A DNA stretch of 64,000 nucleotides from Alkalihalobacillus sp. CinArs1 (GCF_947387515.1 NZ_CANDOB010000003.1:1-64000), one strand, 5' to 3'. Positions 6,482-15,787 are shown, counted from the stretch's first letter. The notes: a model not told the origin generated them from the sequence alone. Made by a program: numbers and translations.

Positions 6482-8365
6482 ATGAGCTTGCTTCAGGCTG
6501 AGAATATTACCAAATCTTATGGAGAAAAAACTCTTTTCGATGAAATATCTTTTTCATTAGAAGAACGACAGAGGATTGGTTTAATAGGCGTAAATGGAAC
6601 GGGAAAATCATCGCTTCTTAAAATCTTAGCTGGGCTCGAATCAGCAGACAGTGGGAGTTTATTTCATGCAAATTCATTTCAAGTGGAATATCTTCCACAA
6701 GATCCAGTTTTTCATGAAGGAAAAACGATTCTTGAAACGGTTTTTGACAGTGATATACCATTGTTTAATGCAGTTAGGAACTATGAAGTAGCACTTCAAA
6801 ACGTAACTGATAATCCAGAAAATACAGGTTACCAAGAGCGTCTTCTTACGGCTCAAGAGGAAATGGATCGATTGGATGCATGGGATTTTAGTACGAAAGC
6901 GAAGACGATCCTTACAAAGCTTGGATTAACGAAATTTGAATCTAATGTGAATACACTATCTGGTGGGCAACAAAAACGAGTGGCTTTAGCAAAAGCTTTT
7001 ATTCAACCAGCAGATTTATTGATTTTAGATGAACCAACAAACCATATCGACCACGATACGGTCGAGTGGTTAGAACAATACCTTTCTACATATTCAGGAA
7101 CACTGTTGTTGGTAACACATGATCGATATTTTCTAAATCGTGTTACGAACCGTATTTTTGAGCTTGATAAGGGACGTTTGTTTGAATATGGAGGGAATTA
7201 CGAAACATTCTTAGAACAAAAAGCTTTACGAGAAGCAAGAGAACAAAAAGAAGCTCATAAACAAAACAAATTGCTACAAAGCGAATTAGAATGGTTAAAA
7301 CGCGGGGCAAAAGCTAGAACCACGAAACAAAAAGCGAGAAAGCAGCGAATTGAGACCATGCAGGAAGCACCAGAACACAAGACTGACGGTAACGTTGAAA
7401 TGGCGATTGGTTCTAGCCGACTAGGGAAGAAAGTTATCGAAGCAGAAGATGTTACTAAAATGTTCAACGATCATTATATTACAAACGATTTTAGCTACCT
7501 TGTTCTTCCTCAAGATCGCATCGGAATCATTGGCGCTAACGGGTCTGGTAAAACGACGTTGTTAAACATGCTAGCGGGACGGATAAAACCAGATAGCGGC
7601 ACAATCGATATTGGAACAACTGTGAAGATCGGTTTTTACACTCAGCAAAACGAAGGACTAGATGAATCTTTAAGAGTGATTGAATACATTCGAGAAGGGG
7701 GCGAACAAATACGCCTTCAAAAAGGTGGGAGTATTACTGCCTCACAAATGCTAGAACGCTTCCTTTTCTCACCAGAGCTGCAGTGGACGTATGTATCCAG
7801 GCTTTCTGGTGGAGAGAAAAGAAGACTCTACTTGCTTCGAATCTTGATGGAAGAGCCTAACGTTCTTTTCTTAGATGAGCCAACAAATGACCTCGATGTA
7901 CAAACACTTTCAGTTTTAGAGGATTATTTGTCCGATTTTCCTGGCGCGGTTATTACGGTTTCACACGATCGATACTTTTTAGATAAAGTTGCAGAACAGC
8001 TTTTTGTATTTGAAGGAAACGGTGTGATCGATCACTATTATGGTTCATACACTGACTTTTTAGATGTGAAGAAAAGAGAAAAAGAGCTTGAAGCTGAAGA
8101 AAAGAAGGTTGCAACCACCAAAGTAGTAGAGAAAGAGGACAAACCGAAGAAAAATAAGATGTCCTATAACGAAAAGAAAGAGTGGGAGACCATTCAACAA
8201 ACGATTGAAGAAATCGAATTGAAGATTGAGAACGTAAAGGAAGAGATCACAAAATCCGGCAGCGACTTTGAGAAAGTAGATACATTATACAAAGAAGAGC
8301 AAGCCTTAACGATGGAGCTAGAAGAAAAAATTGAACGCTGGTCGGAACTATCTGAAAAGATTTAG
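6482..8365 (+). CDS. yfmR: ABC-F family ATPase, YfmR/Uup type
   Basis: About 627 residues from the ATG at 6482, which sits nine bases after AAGG; the upstream ATG at 6473 is too close to it. There are two ABC domains with no membrane segments: Walker A GVNGTGKSS and GANGSGKTT, signatures LSGGQQKRVA and LSGGEKRRLY, and Walker B LLILDEPTNH and VLFLDEPTND. A charged linker lies between them and a C-terminal coiled-coil region (last ~80 residues, rich in Lys and Glu) follows. ABC-F proteins act on the ribosome, and the YfmR/Uup branch relieves stalled translation; this is family knowledge. Residue pattern and length are closest to B. subtilis YfmR. No antibiotic-target-protection role is implied. 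Monocistronic, followed by a strong terminator. Confidence 0.92.
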   Translation: MSLLQAENITKSYGEKTLFDEISFSLEERQRIGLIGVNGTGKSSLLKILAGLESADSGSLFHANSFQVEYLPQDPVFHEGKTILETVFDSDIPLFNAVRNYEVALQNVTDNPENTGYQERLLTAQEEMDRLDAWDFSTKAKTILTKLGLTKFESNVNTLSGGQQKRVALAKAFIQPADLLILDEPTNHIDHDTVEWLEQYLSTYSGTLLLVTHDRYFLNRVTNRIFELDKGRLFEYGGNYETFLEQKALREAREQKEAHKQNKLLQSELEWLKRGAKARTTKQKARKQRIETMQEAPEHKTDGNVEMAIGSSRLGKKVIEAEDVTKMFNDHYITNDFSYLVLPQDRIGIIGANGSGKTTLLNMLAGRIKPDSGTIDIGTTVKIGFYTQQNEGLDESLRVIEYIREGGEQIRLQKGGSITASQMLERFLFSPELQWTYVSRLSGGEKRRLYLLRILMEEPNVLFLDEPTNDLDVQTLSVLEDYLSDFPGAVITVSHDRYFLDKVAEQLFVFEGNGVIDHYYGSYTDFLDVKKREKELEAEEKKVATTKVVEKEDKPKKNKMSYNEKKEWETIQQTIEEIELKIENVKEEITKSGSDFEKVDTLYKEEQALTMELEEKIERWSELSEKI

Positions 8366-8372
8366 TAAAGAG

Positions 8373-8400
8373 AACCACCTGGAAACAGGTGGTTTTTCTT
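8373..8400 (+). terminator. terminator after yfmR
   Basis: AACCACCT/AGGTGGTT, 8-bp stem, loop GGAAAC, then TTTTCTTTTT. Confidence 0.92.
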
Positions 8401-8425
8401 TTTAGTAAATTTTGAGAATTCGTGA

Positions 8426-8444
8426 TATAATTATTCAGAAAGTT
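8426..8444 (+). promoter_or_regulatory. -10 element with overlapping CodY-like box for the dpp operon
   Basis: TATAAT at 8426-8431 has no clear -35. ATTATTCAGAAAGTT (8430-8444) matches the CodY consensus AATTTTCWGAAAATT at 12 of 15 positions and covers the end of the -10 and the expected transcription start. The B. subtilis dpp operon is CodY-repressed, so repression during amino-acid sufficiency is a reasonable inference here. Confidence 0.65.
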
Positions 8445-8470
8445 AAGAATTGAGTGGAAGGAGGGAAAGA

Positions 8471-9292
8471 GTGAAGCTATATTTATCAGTCGATATGGAA
8501 GGGATTTCTGGGATCGTAGATGATACGTTTGTGGATTCATCTAAACACAATTATCGTCGCGGCCAAGAGTTGATGACGCAAGAAACAAACCACGTAATTG
8601 AGGCTGCTCTAGCAAGTAGAGTGGAAGACGTGATTGTAAACGACAGTCATTCCAAGATGAACAACCTTTTAGTAGAAAAGCTACATGAAGATGCAAAACT
8701 TATTTCTGGAGATGTAAAACCGTTTTCCATGGTTGAAGGATTAGACCATACATATGACGGGGCAGGATTCATAGGCTACCATGCTCGGGCATCATTAAAA
8801 GGAATCATGTCTCATTCAATGATACATGCAGTAAAAAATTTCTATATTGATGACATAACCGTTGGAGAACTAGGGTTGAATGCGTTCGTAGCTGGGTACT
8901 ACGGCGTTCCTGTTTTATTAGTAGCTGGAGATGACAGAGCGACAGCAGAAGCAGAAGCGCTTATTCCAAACGTTACCACTGTTACAGTAAAAGAATCCAT
9001 TTCGCGTTCATCCGGATTAGTTCCATCACCCAACAAAACTGGCAAACTACTAAGGGAGCAAACGACTGCTGCCATCGAAAGTCGTCATCGAGTAGATCCT
9101 TTAGTTCCTCCAAAGAAACCGATCTTCCGTATCGAATTTACGAATTATGGACAGGCCGAATGGGCGAGTATCATGCCAGGAGCTGAGATTGAAACTGGTA
9201 CAACAGTAAAGTTTCAGGCAAAAGATATGCTAGAAGCCTACCAAGCTATGCTTGTCATGACAGAACTAGCATCAAGAACGACATTTAGTTAG
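8471..9292 (+). CDS. dppA: D-aminopeptidase DppA (M55)
   Basis: 273 residues from the GTG at 8471, six bases after GGAGGG; this start gives the family N-terminus KLYLSVDMEGISG. Zinc ligands and catalytic residues fall exactly at family positions: Asp8, Glu10, His60, His104, Glu133 and the His115 nucleophile candidate in GIMSHSMIH. DppA is a self-compartmentalising zinc peptidase that removes N-terminal D-amino acids such as D-Ala from short peptides in the cytoplasm. First gene of a murein-peptide uptake and recycling operon. Confidence 0.96.
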   Translation: MKLYLSVDMEGISGIVDDTFVDSSKHNYRRGQELMTQETNHVIEAALASRVEDVIVNDSHSKMNNLLVEKLHEDAKLISGDVKPFSMVEGLDHTYDGAGFIGYHARASLKGIMSHSMIHAVKNFYIDDITVGELGLNAFVAGYYGVPVLLVAGDDRATAEAEALIPNVTTVTVKESISRSSGLVPSPNKTGKLLREQTTAAIESRHRVDPLVPPKKPIFRIEFTNYGQAEWASIMPGAEIETGTTVKFQAKDMLEAYQAMLVMTELASRTTFS

Positions 9293-9307
9293 AAAGTAGG
9301 GATTTTA

Positions 9308-10237
9308 TTGGCGAAATACGTTGCAAATCGATTATTCGCCATGCTAATTACACTGTGGATTATCGTGACGATTACATTCTTTTTAATGCATGCCATTCCT
9401 GGATCACCATTTAACCAGGAACGTAATACTAGCGAAGCTGTTCAACGAAATCTTGAAGCACACTACCATTTGAATGAACCAGTATTCGTTCAATACTTTA
9501 TCTATTTAAAATCACTTGCAACGTTAGACTTTGGACCTTCTATCAAACAATCATCAACTTCTGTAAATGAGATGATTGGTAGGGGATTCCCTGTTTCAGC
9601 GGAGTTAGGAATGCTGTCATTAGCGATTGCAGTTATTTCGGGAGTGATCCTCGGGATATTTGCTGCTTTAAAGCATAATGGCACGATCGATTACATAGCA
9701 ATGACGTTTGCAGTTATAGGAATATCCGTTCCAAACTTTATAATGGCTACATTACTCATTCAACAGTTAGCTGTAAACTGGGAGATCTTCCCTGTGGCCA
9801 CTTGGTCTTCACCAATGCATATGGTGCTTCCTGCAGTTGCGCTTGCTACAGGTCCTATGGCGATCATTGCTCGTTTAACCCGGTCGAGCATGATAGAGGT
9901 TTTGAATCAAGATTATATACTGACAGCAAAAGCAAAAGGAATGTCAACGTATCAGATCGTAATCAAGCATGCGATGAGGAATGCACTACTACCTGTCATC
10001 ACGATTTTAGGTACGCTAGTCGCAGGTGTACTGACAGGAAGCTTTGTTATCGAGAAAATTTTTGCAATTCCAGGTATGGGTAAATACTTTATCAATGGGA
10101 TTAATGATCGAGATTACCCAGTTATCATGGGAACAACGGTGTTTTATAGTGCGTTTTTAATCATGATGTTATTTATCGTAGATATCGCTTACGGCATTCT
10201 CGATCCTAGAATTAAGCTTCACAAGAGGGGGAATTAG
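9308..10237 (+). CDS. dppB: dipeptide ABC transporter permease DppB
   Basis: 309 residues, TTG start at 9308 after GTAGGGA. Six transmembrane segments are apparent. The first is at about residues 10-28, followed by a large external loop, and the EAA-type cytoplasmic loop that docks the ATPase lies in the fifth-sixth region (LTAKAKGMSTYQIVIKHAMR). It begins MAKYVANRLFAMLITLWIIV, as in the OppB/DppB family. It pairs with DppC to form the membrane channel for dipeptides and murein tripeptides. Two codons separate it from dppC. Confidence 0.95.
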   Translation: MAKYVANRLFAMLITLWIIVTITFFLMHAIPGSPFNQERNTSEAVQRNLEAHYHLNEPVFVQYFIYLKSLATLDFGPSIKQSSTSVNEMIGRGFPVSAELGMLSLAIAVISGVILGIFAALKHNGTIDYIAMTFAVIGISVPNFIMATLLIQQLAVNWEIFPVATWSSPMHMVLPAVALATGPMAIIARLTRSSMIEVLNQDYILTAKAKGMSTYQIVIKHAMRNALLPVITILGTLVAGVLTGSFVIEKIFAIPGMGKYFINGINDRDYPVIMGTTVFYSAFLIMMLFIVDIAYGILDPRIKLHKRGN

Positions 10238-10239
10238 AG

Positions 10240-11190
10240 ATGTCGTTACCAGAAAAAACAAACAAAGGTACGCCCTATACACCTGACGACTTGTTCGTGC
10301 CTCTTGAAAACTCTTCATACAATGTCGATCATATTGCAAAGCCGTCTGTCTCTTATTGGAAGGATGCATGGATTCGCTTAAGACAAAATAAGTTATCGAT
10401 GGCAGGATTAATCGTATTGATCCTATTAATCTTGATGGCCGTATTTGGACCGATCATCTCACCTTATTCGTATGACCATCAAGTTCTTACGAATGGGAAC
10501 CAGGCACCATCTTCCGAACATTGGTTTGGCACCGACAACCTTGGCAGGGACATGTTTACACGAACATGGAATGGAGCAAGAATATCGTTGTTTGTAGGGT
10601 TTATGGCTGCATTTATCGATTTCATTATTGGTGTAGCTTACGGTGGCTTTTCAGGATACAAAGGTGGACGCGTAGATAATTTTATGATGAGAATCATCGA
10701 AATCCTTTATGGTCTTCCATATCTCTTGATGGTTATTCTACTGATGGTCGTGATGGGACCAGGATTATTTACTATTATCGTGGCTTTGACCGTTACAGGA
10801 TGGGTCGGAATGGCGAGGATCGTTCGAGGACAAGTATTGCAGTTAAAAAACTCTGAACATGTTCTAGCATCTCGAACGTTTGGAGCTAGTGCAGGTCGTG
10901 TTATCAGGAAGAACCTGCTTCCAAACACTATGGGACCGATCATAGTTCAAATGACCTTAACTGTTCCTACAGCAATATTTGCCGAAGCCTTCCTGAGTTT
11001 TCTTGGGCTTGGCGTCCAAGCTCCAATCGCGAGCTGGGGAGTCATGGCGAATGACGGACTATCTGCCATACTGTCAGGACATTGGTGGAGATTATTCTTT
11101 CCTGCATTTTTCATTTCATTAACGATGTTTGCTTTTAACGTTTTAGGAGATGGATTACAGGATGCATTAGATCCAAAGCTAAGAAAATAA
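10240..11190 (+). CDS. dppC: dipeptide ABC transporter permease DppC
   Basis: 316 residues. A cytoplasmic N-terminal extension (about 1-55) is followed by the first membrane segment (SMAGLIVLILLILMAVFGPI), an external loop with HWFGTDNLGRDMFTR, and the permease core with the EAA-type loop VLASRTFGASAGRVIRKNLL. Typical OppC/DppC layout and length. The gene ends in LDPKLRK. In B. subtilis the next gene is the ATPase dppD. Here the solute-binding gene follows after 61 bases that contain a small hairpin. Confidence 0.95.
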   Translation: MSLPEKTNKGTPYTPDDLFVPLENSSYNVDHIAKPSVSYWKDAWIRLRQNKLSMAGLIVLILLILMAVFGPIISPYSYDHQVLTNGNQAPSSEHWFGTDNLGRDMFTRTWNGARISLFVGFMAAFIDFIIGVAYGGFSGYKGGRVDNFMMRIIEILYGLPYLLMVILLMVVMGPGLFTIIVALTVTGWVGMARIVRGQVLQLKNSEHVLASRTFGASAGRVIRKNLLPNTMGPIIVQMTLTVPTAIFAEAFLSFLGLGVQAPIASWGVMANDGLSAILSGHWWRLFFPAFFISLTMFAFNVLGDGLQDALDPKLRK

Positions 11191-11251
11191 TAGGATAGTA
11201 GAGTGCTCATTATGAGCGACTTTTCTATAAACTAGTTTAGGGGGAAACGAA

Positions 11252-12883
11252 ATGAAAAAAATAGTCACCATGTTTCTTTCGCTTCTTCTTCTTATTGGAA
11301 TTGTAGGCTGTACAACAACGCAAGACAGCTCTAGTAATTCGAATAGTGGAAGTGAAGGAGATAGCCAAGAACAAAGCTCAAAAATTCTTAAATTAAACAA
11401 TGGAGCAGAGCCTACGTCATTTGATCCACCGATCGGGTTTGATAGTGTATCATGGAATGCACTGAATAACTTGATGGAGGGTATGACGAGGCTCGACGAT
11501 AATGATGAGCCACAACCGGCTACTGCAAAAGAGTGGGACGTTTCAGAAGATGGAAAAACCTATACGTTCAACATTAGAGAAGACGCAAGTTGGTCGAATG
11601 GGGAGCCTGTAACTGCACAAGATTTTGAGTTTGCGTGGAAACGACTTGCTAACCCAGATACAGCATCACCAGCTGCTTTTCTTGCTTACTTTATTGAAGG
11701 AGCAGAAGCTTACAATACTGGCGAAGGTTCCGCTGAAGATATGATGGTAACAGCCGTTGATGAAAAAACACTTGAAGTACAACTTACTAGCCCTGTTGGG
11801 TTCTTTCCAACTTTAATTTCAAACCCTGCTTTCTTCCCTGTTCATAAAGAAACAGTAGAACAAAACCCTGAATGGCATACAGAAGCAGATAGCTATGTAA
11901 GTAATGGTCCATTCAAACTTTCAAAATGGACTCATGAAACGGAGTTTGTTTTCGAGAAGAACGAAGAATATTGGGACGCAGAAAGTGTAAACCTTGACGA
12001 AGTTCATTGGGCGATGGTCGATGATACAAATACAGAGTATCAAATGTATAAGACAGGAGATCTTCATACATCCGACGTACCTGCAGACTTGAGTGAACAG
12101 TTATTCGACGAAGGAAAAGCACAAGTAGAAGACCAGTCTGGAACGTACTTCTATCGCTTTAATACTGAAATGGAACCGTTCCAAAATGCAAACATTCGTA
12201 AAGCATTCGCAATGGCTGTCGATCAGCAGCAAATTGTAGAATTCGTAACAAAAGGACAAGAAAAACCAGCTAAAGGATTTGTTGCATACGGATTTGAAGA
12301 TCCATCAGGAGGAGACTTTAGAGAAGTCGGAGGAGATCTGGTTTCTACCGATGCAGCAAAAGCGAAAGAACTGCTTGAAAAAGGAATGGAAGAAGAAGGG
12401 TATGACACACTTCCTGCTGTAACACTTACTTATAATACGAGTGATTCTCATAAGAAGATTGCTGAAACACTTCAACAAATGTATAAAGAATCGCTAGGAG
12501 TAGATGTGGAACTTGCGAACCAGGAATGGAACGTCTTCTCAACAGAGCAGAAAGCATTAAAACTGCAATTCTCCCGTAGTTCGTTCCTTGCTGACTACGC
12601 TGATCCAATTAACTTCTTAGAAAGCTTCCAAACGGGGCATTCTATGAATCGAACTGGGTGGAGCAATGACGAGTTTGATAGCTTGATCGAACAAGCAAAG
12701 AATGAAACAGATGAAGAAAAGCGATTTGAATTGATGCACGAAGCAGAATCGATTTTATTCGATGAAATGCCAATTTTCCCAATTCACTTCTACAATCATG
12801 TTTATTTACAAAGCGAAGATGTAACAGGAATCGTTAGACACCCTGTTGGTTATATGGAGCTTAAAACGGCAGATATCAAATAG
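11252..12883 (+). CDS. dppE: dipeptide-binding lipoprotein DppE (SBP family 5)
   Basis: 543 residues, ATG after AGGGGG. A lipoprotein signal ends at Cys20 (LLLIGIVGC), so the mature protein would be anchored to the outer face of the membrane. The mature start is Ser/Asn/Gln-rich, then the family-5 pattern appears: LNNGAEPTSFDP, WDVSEDGKTYTFNIREDASW, SNGPFKLSKW, and KAFAMAVDQQQIV. It captures extracellular di/oligopeptides for DppBC. A strong terminator-like hairpin follows before ykfB. Confidence 0.94.
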   Translation: MKKIVTMFLSLLLLIGIVGCTTTQDSSSNSNSGSEGDSQEQSSKILKLNNGAEPTSFDPPIGFDSVSWNALNNLMEGMTRLDDNDEPQPATAKEWDVSEDGKTYTFNIREDASWSNGEPVTAQDFEFAWKRLANPDTASPAAFLAYFIEGAEAYNTGEGSAEDMMVTAVDEKTLEVQLTSPVGFFPTLISNPAFFPVHKETVEQNPEWHTEADSYVSNGPFKLSKWTHETEFVFEKNEEYWDAESVNLDEVHWAMVDDTNTEYQMYKTGDLHTSDVPADLSEQLFDEGKAQVEDQSGTYFYRFNTEMEPFQNANIRKAFAMAVDQQQIVEFVTKGQEKPAKGFVAYGFEDPSGGDFREVGGDLVSTDAAKAKELLEKGMEEEGYDTLPAVTLTYNTSDSHKKIAETLQQMYKESLGVDVELANQEWNVFSTEQKALKLQFSRSSFLADYADPINFLESFQTGHSMNRTGWSNDEFDSLIEQAKNETDEEKRFELMHEAESILFDEMPIFPIHFYNHVYLQSEDVTGIVRHPVGYMELKTADIK

Positions 12884-12886
12884 TTT

Positions 12887-12920
12887 AAAGAGCCGGGTGC
12901 GTTTGCGCCCAGGCTCTTTC
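12887..12920 (+). terminator. terminator between dppE and ykfB
   Basis: AAAGAGCC/GGCTCTTT outer stem with an inner TGCG/GCGC-type pairing. It may be partial, since the functionally related ykfB and ykfC follow in the same direction. Confidence 0.8.
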
Positions 12921-12961
12921 TTATGAAGTTGCAGACAATCATATGCAAGGAGAGAATCGTG

Positions 12962-14062
12962 ATGAAAATAACTAATATCGAAACATTTGCTGTATGTGCA
13001 CAATTAAAAAAACCTTTTAAAACAGCACTTCGAACGGTTACTACAGCAGAATCTGTCATTGTGAAAGTTACTGCAGAAGATGTAATTGGTTGGGGAGAAG
13101 CACCACCTACCGTTGCGATCACAGGTGAAAGTAAGGAAAGTGTGATTTCATCGATCAACAATCATATTTCACCTAAATTGATTGGATTAGAATTATCTTC
13201 TTACGAGACCATCTTTAAAGTCTTGCACACTTCTTTAGTAAGAAATACAAGTGCAAAGGCTGCTGTTGATATGGCTATTTATGACCTTCTTGCGAAACAG
13301 TCCAATCTACCTCTCTATCAATATCTAGGCGGGTTTCGAGATTTGCTTGAAACAGACTACACAGTAAGCGTGAATTCTCCTGAAGAGATGGGAGATGATG
13401 CCTCTCAATATGTGAGTGAGGGTTTTAACATATTAAAAGTAAAAGTAGGCAAGGATACGATCGAACGTGACTTAGAAAGGATTAAAGAGGTACAAAATCG
13501 CACAGGTAATAAGGCAAGTATCAGATTAGACGCCAATCAAGGCTGGACAGCTAAAGAAGCGATTTACGCGATAACGAAATTAGAGCAAGAAGGAATTAAT
13601 CTCGATCTTGTTGAACAACCTGTTCCTGCCCATGACATCGAAGGGCTTAAAAGAGTGACGGATTCTGTGAATACTCCAATCATGGCTGATGAGAGCGTTT
13701 TTTCAGCGCGAGATGCGTTACAGGTAGTTTCGATCCGTGCAGCTGACTTGATTAATATTAAGCTAATGAAAGCAGGTGGAATCCATCAAGCTTTAAAGAT
13801 AAATGCCATAGCGGAGAGCGCTGGGATAGAGTGTATGGTTGGAAGTATGATCGAATCAAAACTAGGAATTACTGCAGCGGCTCACTTTGCTGCAAGTCAG
13901 AAAAATATTACGCGTTTCGATTTTGATGCCCCCCTAATGTTTAAGGAAGAGAATGTTGATGGAGGGGTAGCGTACAACAAAAGTATGATAACATTTAACT
14001 CATACACAGGATTAGGTATACATTCAGTTAAACAAGGGGGTTTACAAATTGGAATTAACTAG
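12962..14062 (+). CDS. ykfB: L-Ala-D/L-Glu epimerase YkfB
   Basis: 366 residues from the ATG at 12962, after AAGGAGAG. The in-frame upstream extension to 12923 runs into the terminator and is rejected. Enolase-superfamily muconate-lactonizing subgroup: catalytic lysines in LKVKVGKD and NIKLMKAGG, and metal ligands in RLDANQG, DLVEQPV and MADESV. It epimerises L-Ala-D-Glu from cell-wall peptides so that it can be degraded. Overlaps ykfC by 14 bases. Confidence 0.95.
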   Translation: MKITNIETFAVCAQLKKPFKTALRTVTTAESVIVKVTAEDVIGWGEAPPTVAITGESKESVISSINNHISPKLIGLELSSYETIFKVLHTSLVRNTSAKAAVDMAIYDLLAKQSNLPLYQYLGGFRDLLETDYTVSVNSPEEMGDDASQYVSEGFNILKVKVGKDTIERDLERIKEVQNRTGNKASIRLDANQGWTAKEAIYAITKLEQEGINLDLVEQPVPAHDIEGLKRVTDSVNTPIMADESVFSARDALQVVSIRAADLINIKLMKAGGIHQALKINAIAESAGIECMVGSMIESKLGITAAAHFAASQKNITRFDFDAPLMFKEENVDGGVAYNKSMITFNSYTGLGIHSVKQGGLQIGIN

Positions 14063-14951
14063 AAAAACAGTAAGTGCTACAGTAGCCACTTTGTGGTCTA
14101 ATCCGGAAAGCGCTAGAACCGTGGATGAAAAAGCGATACATAACCCAGTAGATCTAGAAGGATGGTTAGATCAACTTTCCTATTCATCGAGCCTTGCACT
14201 ATGCGATGAAAACCGAGTTCAATCTCAGGTCCTTTATGGGGATGAGGTATTGATTTTAGAAGAAAAAAATGACTGGTCTCATGTTATCGTTCCTTCTCAG
14301 CCATCATCGAAGGATCCAAGAGGCTACCCAGGCTGGATTCCTACAGAGCAACTATCAGAAGAAATTTATGATGGCGATGGAGTATATGTATCAATAATAA
14401 AACATGGTGCTGCGGTAACCAATCAAGGTGATGATAAGATGCATCTAAGCTATCAAACGAGACTTCCTCTAATTGATCACACTATTGATGAATATAGAGT
14501 TTGGACACCACATGGTGATAGTTTGATCAAAAAGGAGCACTCAGAATTAGTTGAAGTAAATGGTGATGTTGGAAATGGAGATGAGCTAGTAAAAAACGCA
14601 GAAAAATTTATTGGACTTCTTTATCTCTGGGGAGGGATGTCCTCTTATGGCTATGATTGTTCAGGTTTTAGTTATAACATGGCACGTTCGATCGGTTGCA
14701 CCATCCCAAGAGACGCTCATGATCAGATGAAGTCAGGTGAGCGCGTACAGGATGGAAATTGGGATGTGGGAGACTTATTATTCTTCGCTTATGAGAAAGG
14801 AAAAGGGAGTGTTCACCATGTCGGGATGTATTATGGTGATGGAAAGATGATTCACTCTCCAAGTACAGGCCGCATAATCGAAATAACACCATTAAAGGGA
14901 ACGATCTACGAAGAGGAGCTCTGTGGTGTTAGGAGATATTGGGGAAATTGA
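14049..14951 (+). CDS. ykfC: gamma-D-glutamyl-L-diamino acid endopeptidase YkfC (NlpC/P60)
   Basis: 300 residues, TTG start at 14049 eight bases after AGGGGG. N-terminal SH3-like region (about 1-170, with GDEVLILEEKNDWSHV and GYPGWIPTEQL), then an NlpC/P60 domain. Catalytic Cys is in YGYDCSGFSY, His in VHHVGMYYG, and the third polar residue in MIHSPS. No signal peptide, consistent with a cytoplasmic enzyme that cuts imported murein peptides at the D-Glu/diaminopimelate bond after YkfB/DppA processing. TGATG coupling to the next gene. Confidence 0.95.
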   Translation: MELTRKTVSATVATLWSNPESARTVDEKAIHNPVDLEGWLDQLSYSSSLALCDENRVQSQVLYGDEVLILEEKNDWSHVIVPSQPSSKDPRGYPGWIPTEQLSEEIYDGDGVYVSIIKHGAAVTNQGDDKMHLSYQTRLPLIDHTIDEYRVWTPHGDSLIKKEHSELVEVNGDVGNGDELVKNAEKFIGLLYLWGGMSSYGYDCSGFSYNMARSIGCTIPRDAHDQMKSGERVQDGNWDVGDLLFFAYEKGKGSVHHVGMYYGDGKMIHSPSTGRIIEITPLKGTIYEEELCGVRRYWGN

Positions 14952-15745
14952 TGTTAGATTTCAGTATGATCTCAAACAAAGTAAAAGACTGTTTCATTGG
15001 TCTTGAAGGTAATCATTCAATTCTTATCAAAGGTCCAGATGGTGATATCACATTACAATCCGAACAGCCTGTATCATCTGCTAGCATAATAAAAATACCT
15101 ATTATGATTGAAGCATTATATCAAGCAGACAATGGACGGATTCATTTAGACGATACGATCATGGTAGAGAACCATAATTGTGTTCAGGGATCAGGGGTGC
15201 TGTCTCACCTTTCTATACAGGATGGATGGAAGGTTTCGGATCTTATCATATTGATGATCATCTCCTCTGATAATACAGCAACAAACCAGTTGATCGATCT
15301 ACTAGGGATTTCCTCTATCAACAGTACGATGAGAAAATTAGGGTGTTACCATTCTACATTGATGAGAAAGATGATGGATCATGAATCTTTGAAATTAGGA
15401 AAAGACAATTTGATGTGTGCTAGCGACACAGTGACATTGTTACAGGCAATTCATTCTGGCAACATGTTATCAAATGAGTCGAAAGAATGGGCATTATCAG
15501 TATTAACAAAACAACAATTTCAAGATAAGTTTCCTTCAAAGATTGCTCATCTTTCAGAAGGGGAACTCGCTCATAAAACAGGCGAATTAGAAGGAATCGA
15601 GCATGATGTAGGAATATTATTCACTCAGCATGGCCCTGTTTTCTACGCGTTTTTAACAGCTGGACTGATAGAAAATCGATATGGAAGAGACGCAATCGCA
15701 AATGCAGGCAGATTGCTATACGATTACTATAGTGAAAAAGTATAA
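14951..15745 (+). CDS. class A beta-lactamase-fold serine hydrolase, cytoplasmic
   Basis: 264 residues from the ATG at 14951, which overlaps the ykfC stop; an in-frame TTG at 14939 is possible. The three class A motifs are visible: SIIK (Ser45/Lys48), SDN (106-108) and KTG (209-211). There is no signal peptide, and I see no ExxLN omega-loop motif needed for beta-lactam deacylation. A resistance enzyme is therefore unlikely. Its place at the end of the dpp-ykf operon, where B. subtilis has the LD-carboxypeptidase ykfA elsewhere in the cluster, suggests a peptidase acting on murein peptides. That role is inference. Confidence 0.82.
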   Translation: MLDFSMISNKVKDCFIGLEGNHSILIKGPDGDITLQSEQPVSSASIIKIPIMIEALYQADNGRIHLDDTIMVENHNCVQGSGVLSHLSIQDGWKVSDLIILMIISSDNTATNQLIDLLGISSINSTMRKLGCYHSTLMRKMMDHESLKLGKDNLMCASDTVTLLQAIHSGNMLSNESKEWALSVLTKQQFQDKFPSKIAHLSEGELAHKTGELEGIEHDVGILFTQHGPVFYAFLTAGLIENRYGRDAIANAGRLLYDYYSEKV

Positions 15746-15746
15746 T

Positions 15747-15787
15747 AAACGAAGAGACACCGTCAAATCGACGGTGTCTCTTCGTTT
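15747..15787. terminator. very long bidirectional terminator
   Basis: AAACGAAGAGACACCGTC pairs perfectly with GACGGTGTCTCTTCGTTT (18 bp, loop AAATC). It separates the plus-strand serine hydrolase from the minus-strand ykuD-type gene. Confidence 0.95.

Noticed and set aside
9802-10083. 93-residue plus-strand ORF inside dppB
   Set aside because: Out-of-frame shadow of dppB, whose membrane-protein translation is clearly the real one.
14951-15745. Reading the SxxK/SDN/KTG protein as a beta-lactamase resistance gene
   Set aside because: No export signal, no ExxLN motif, and it sits coupled to murein-peptide hydrolases.
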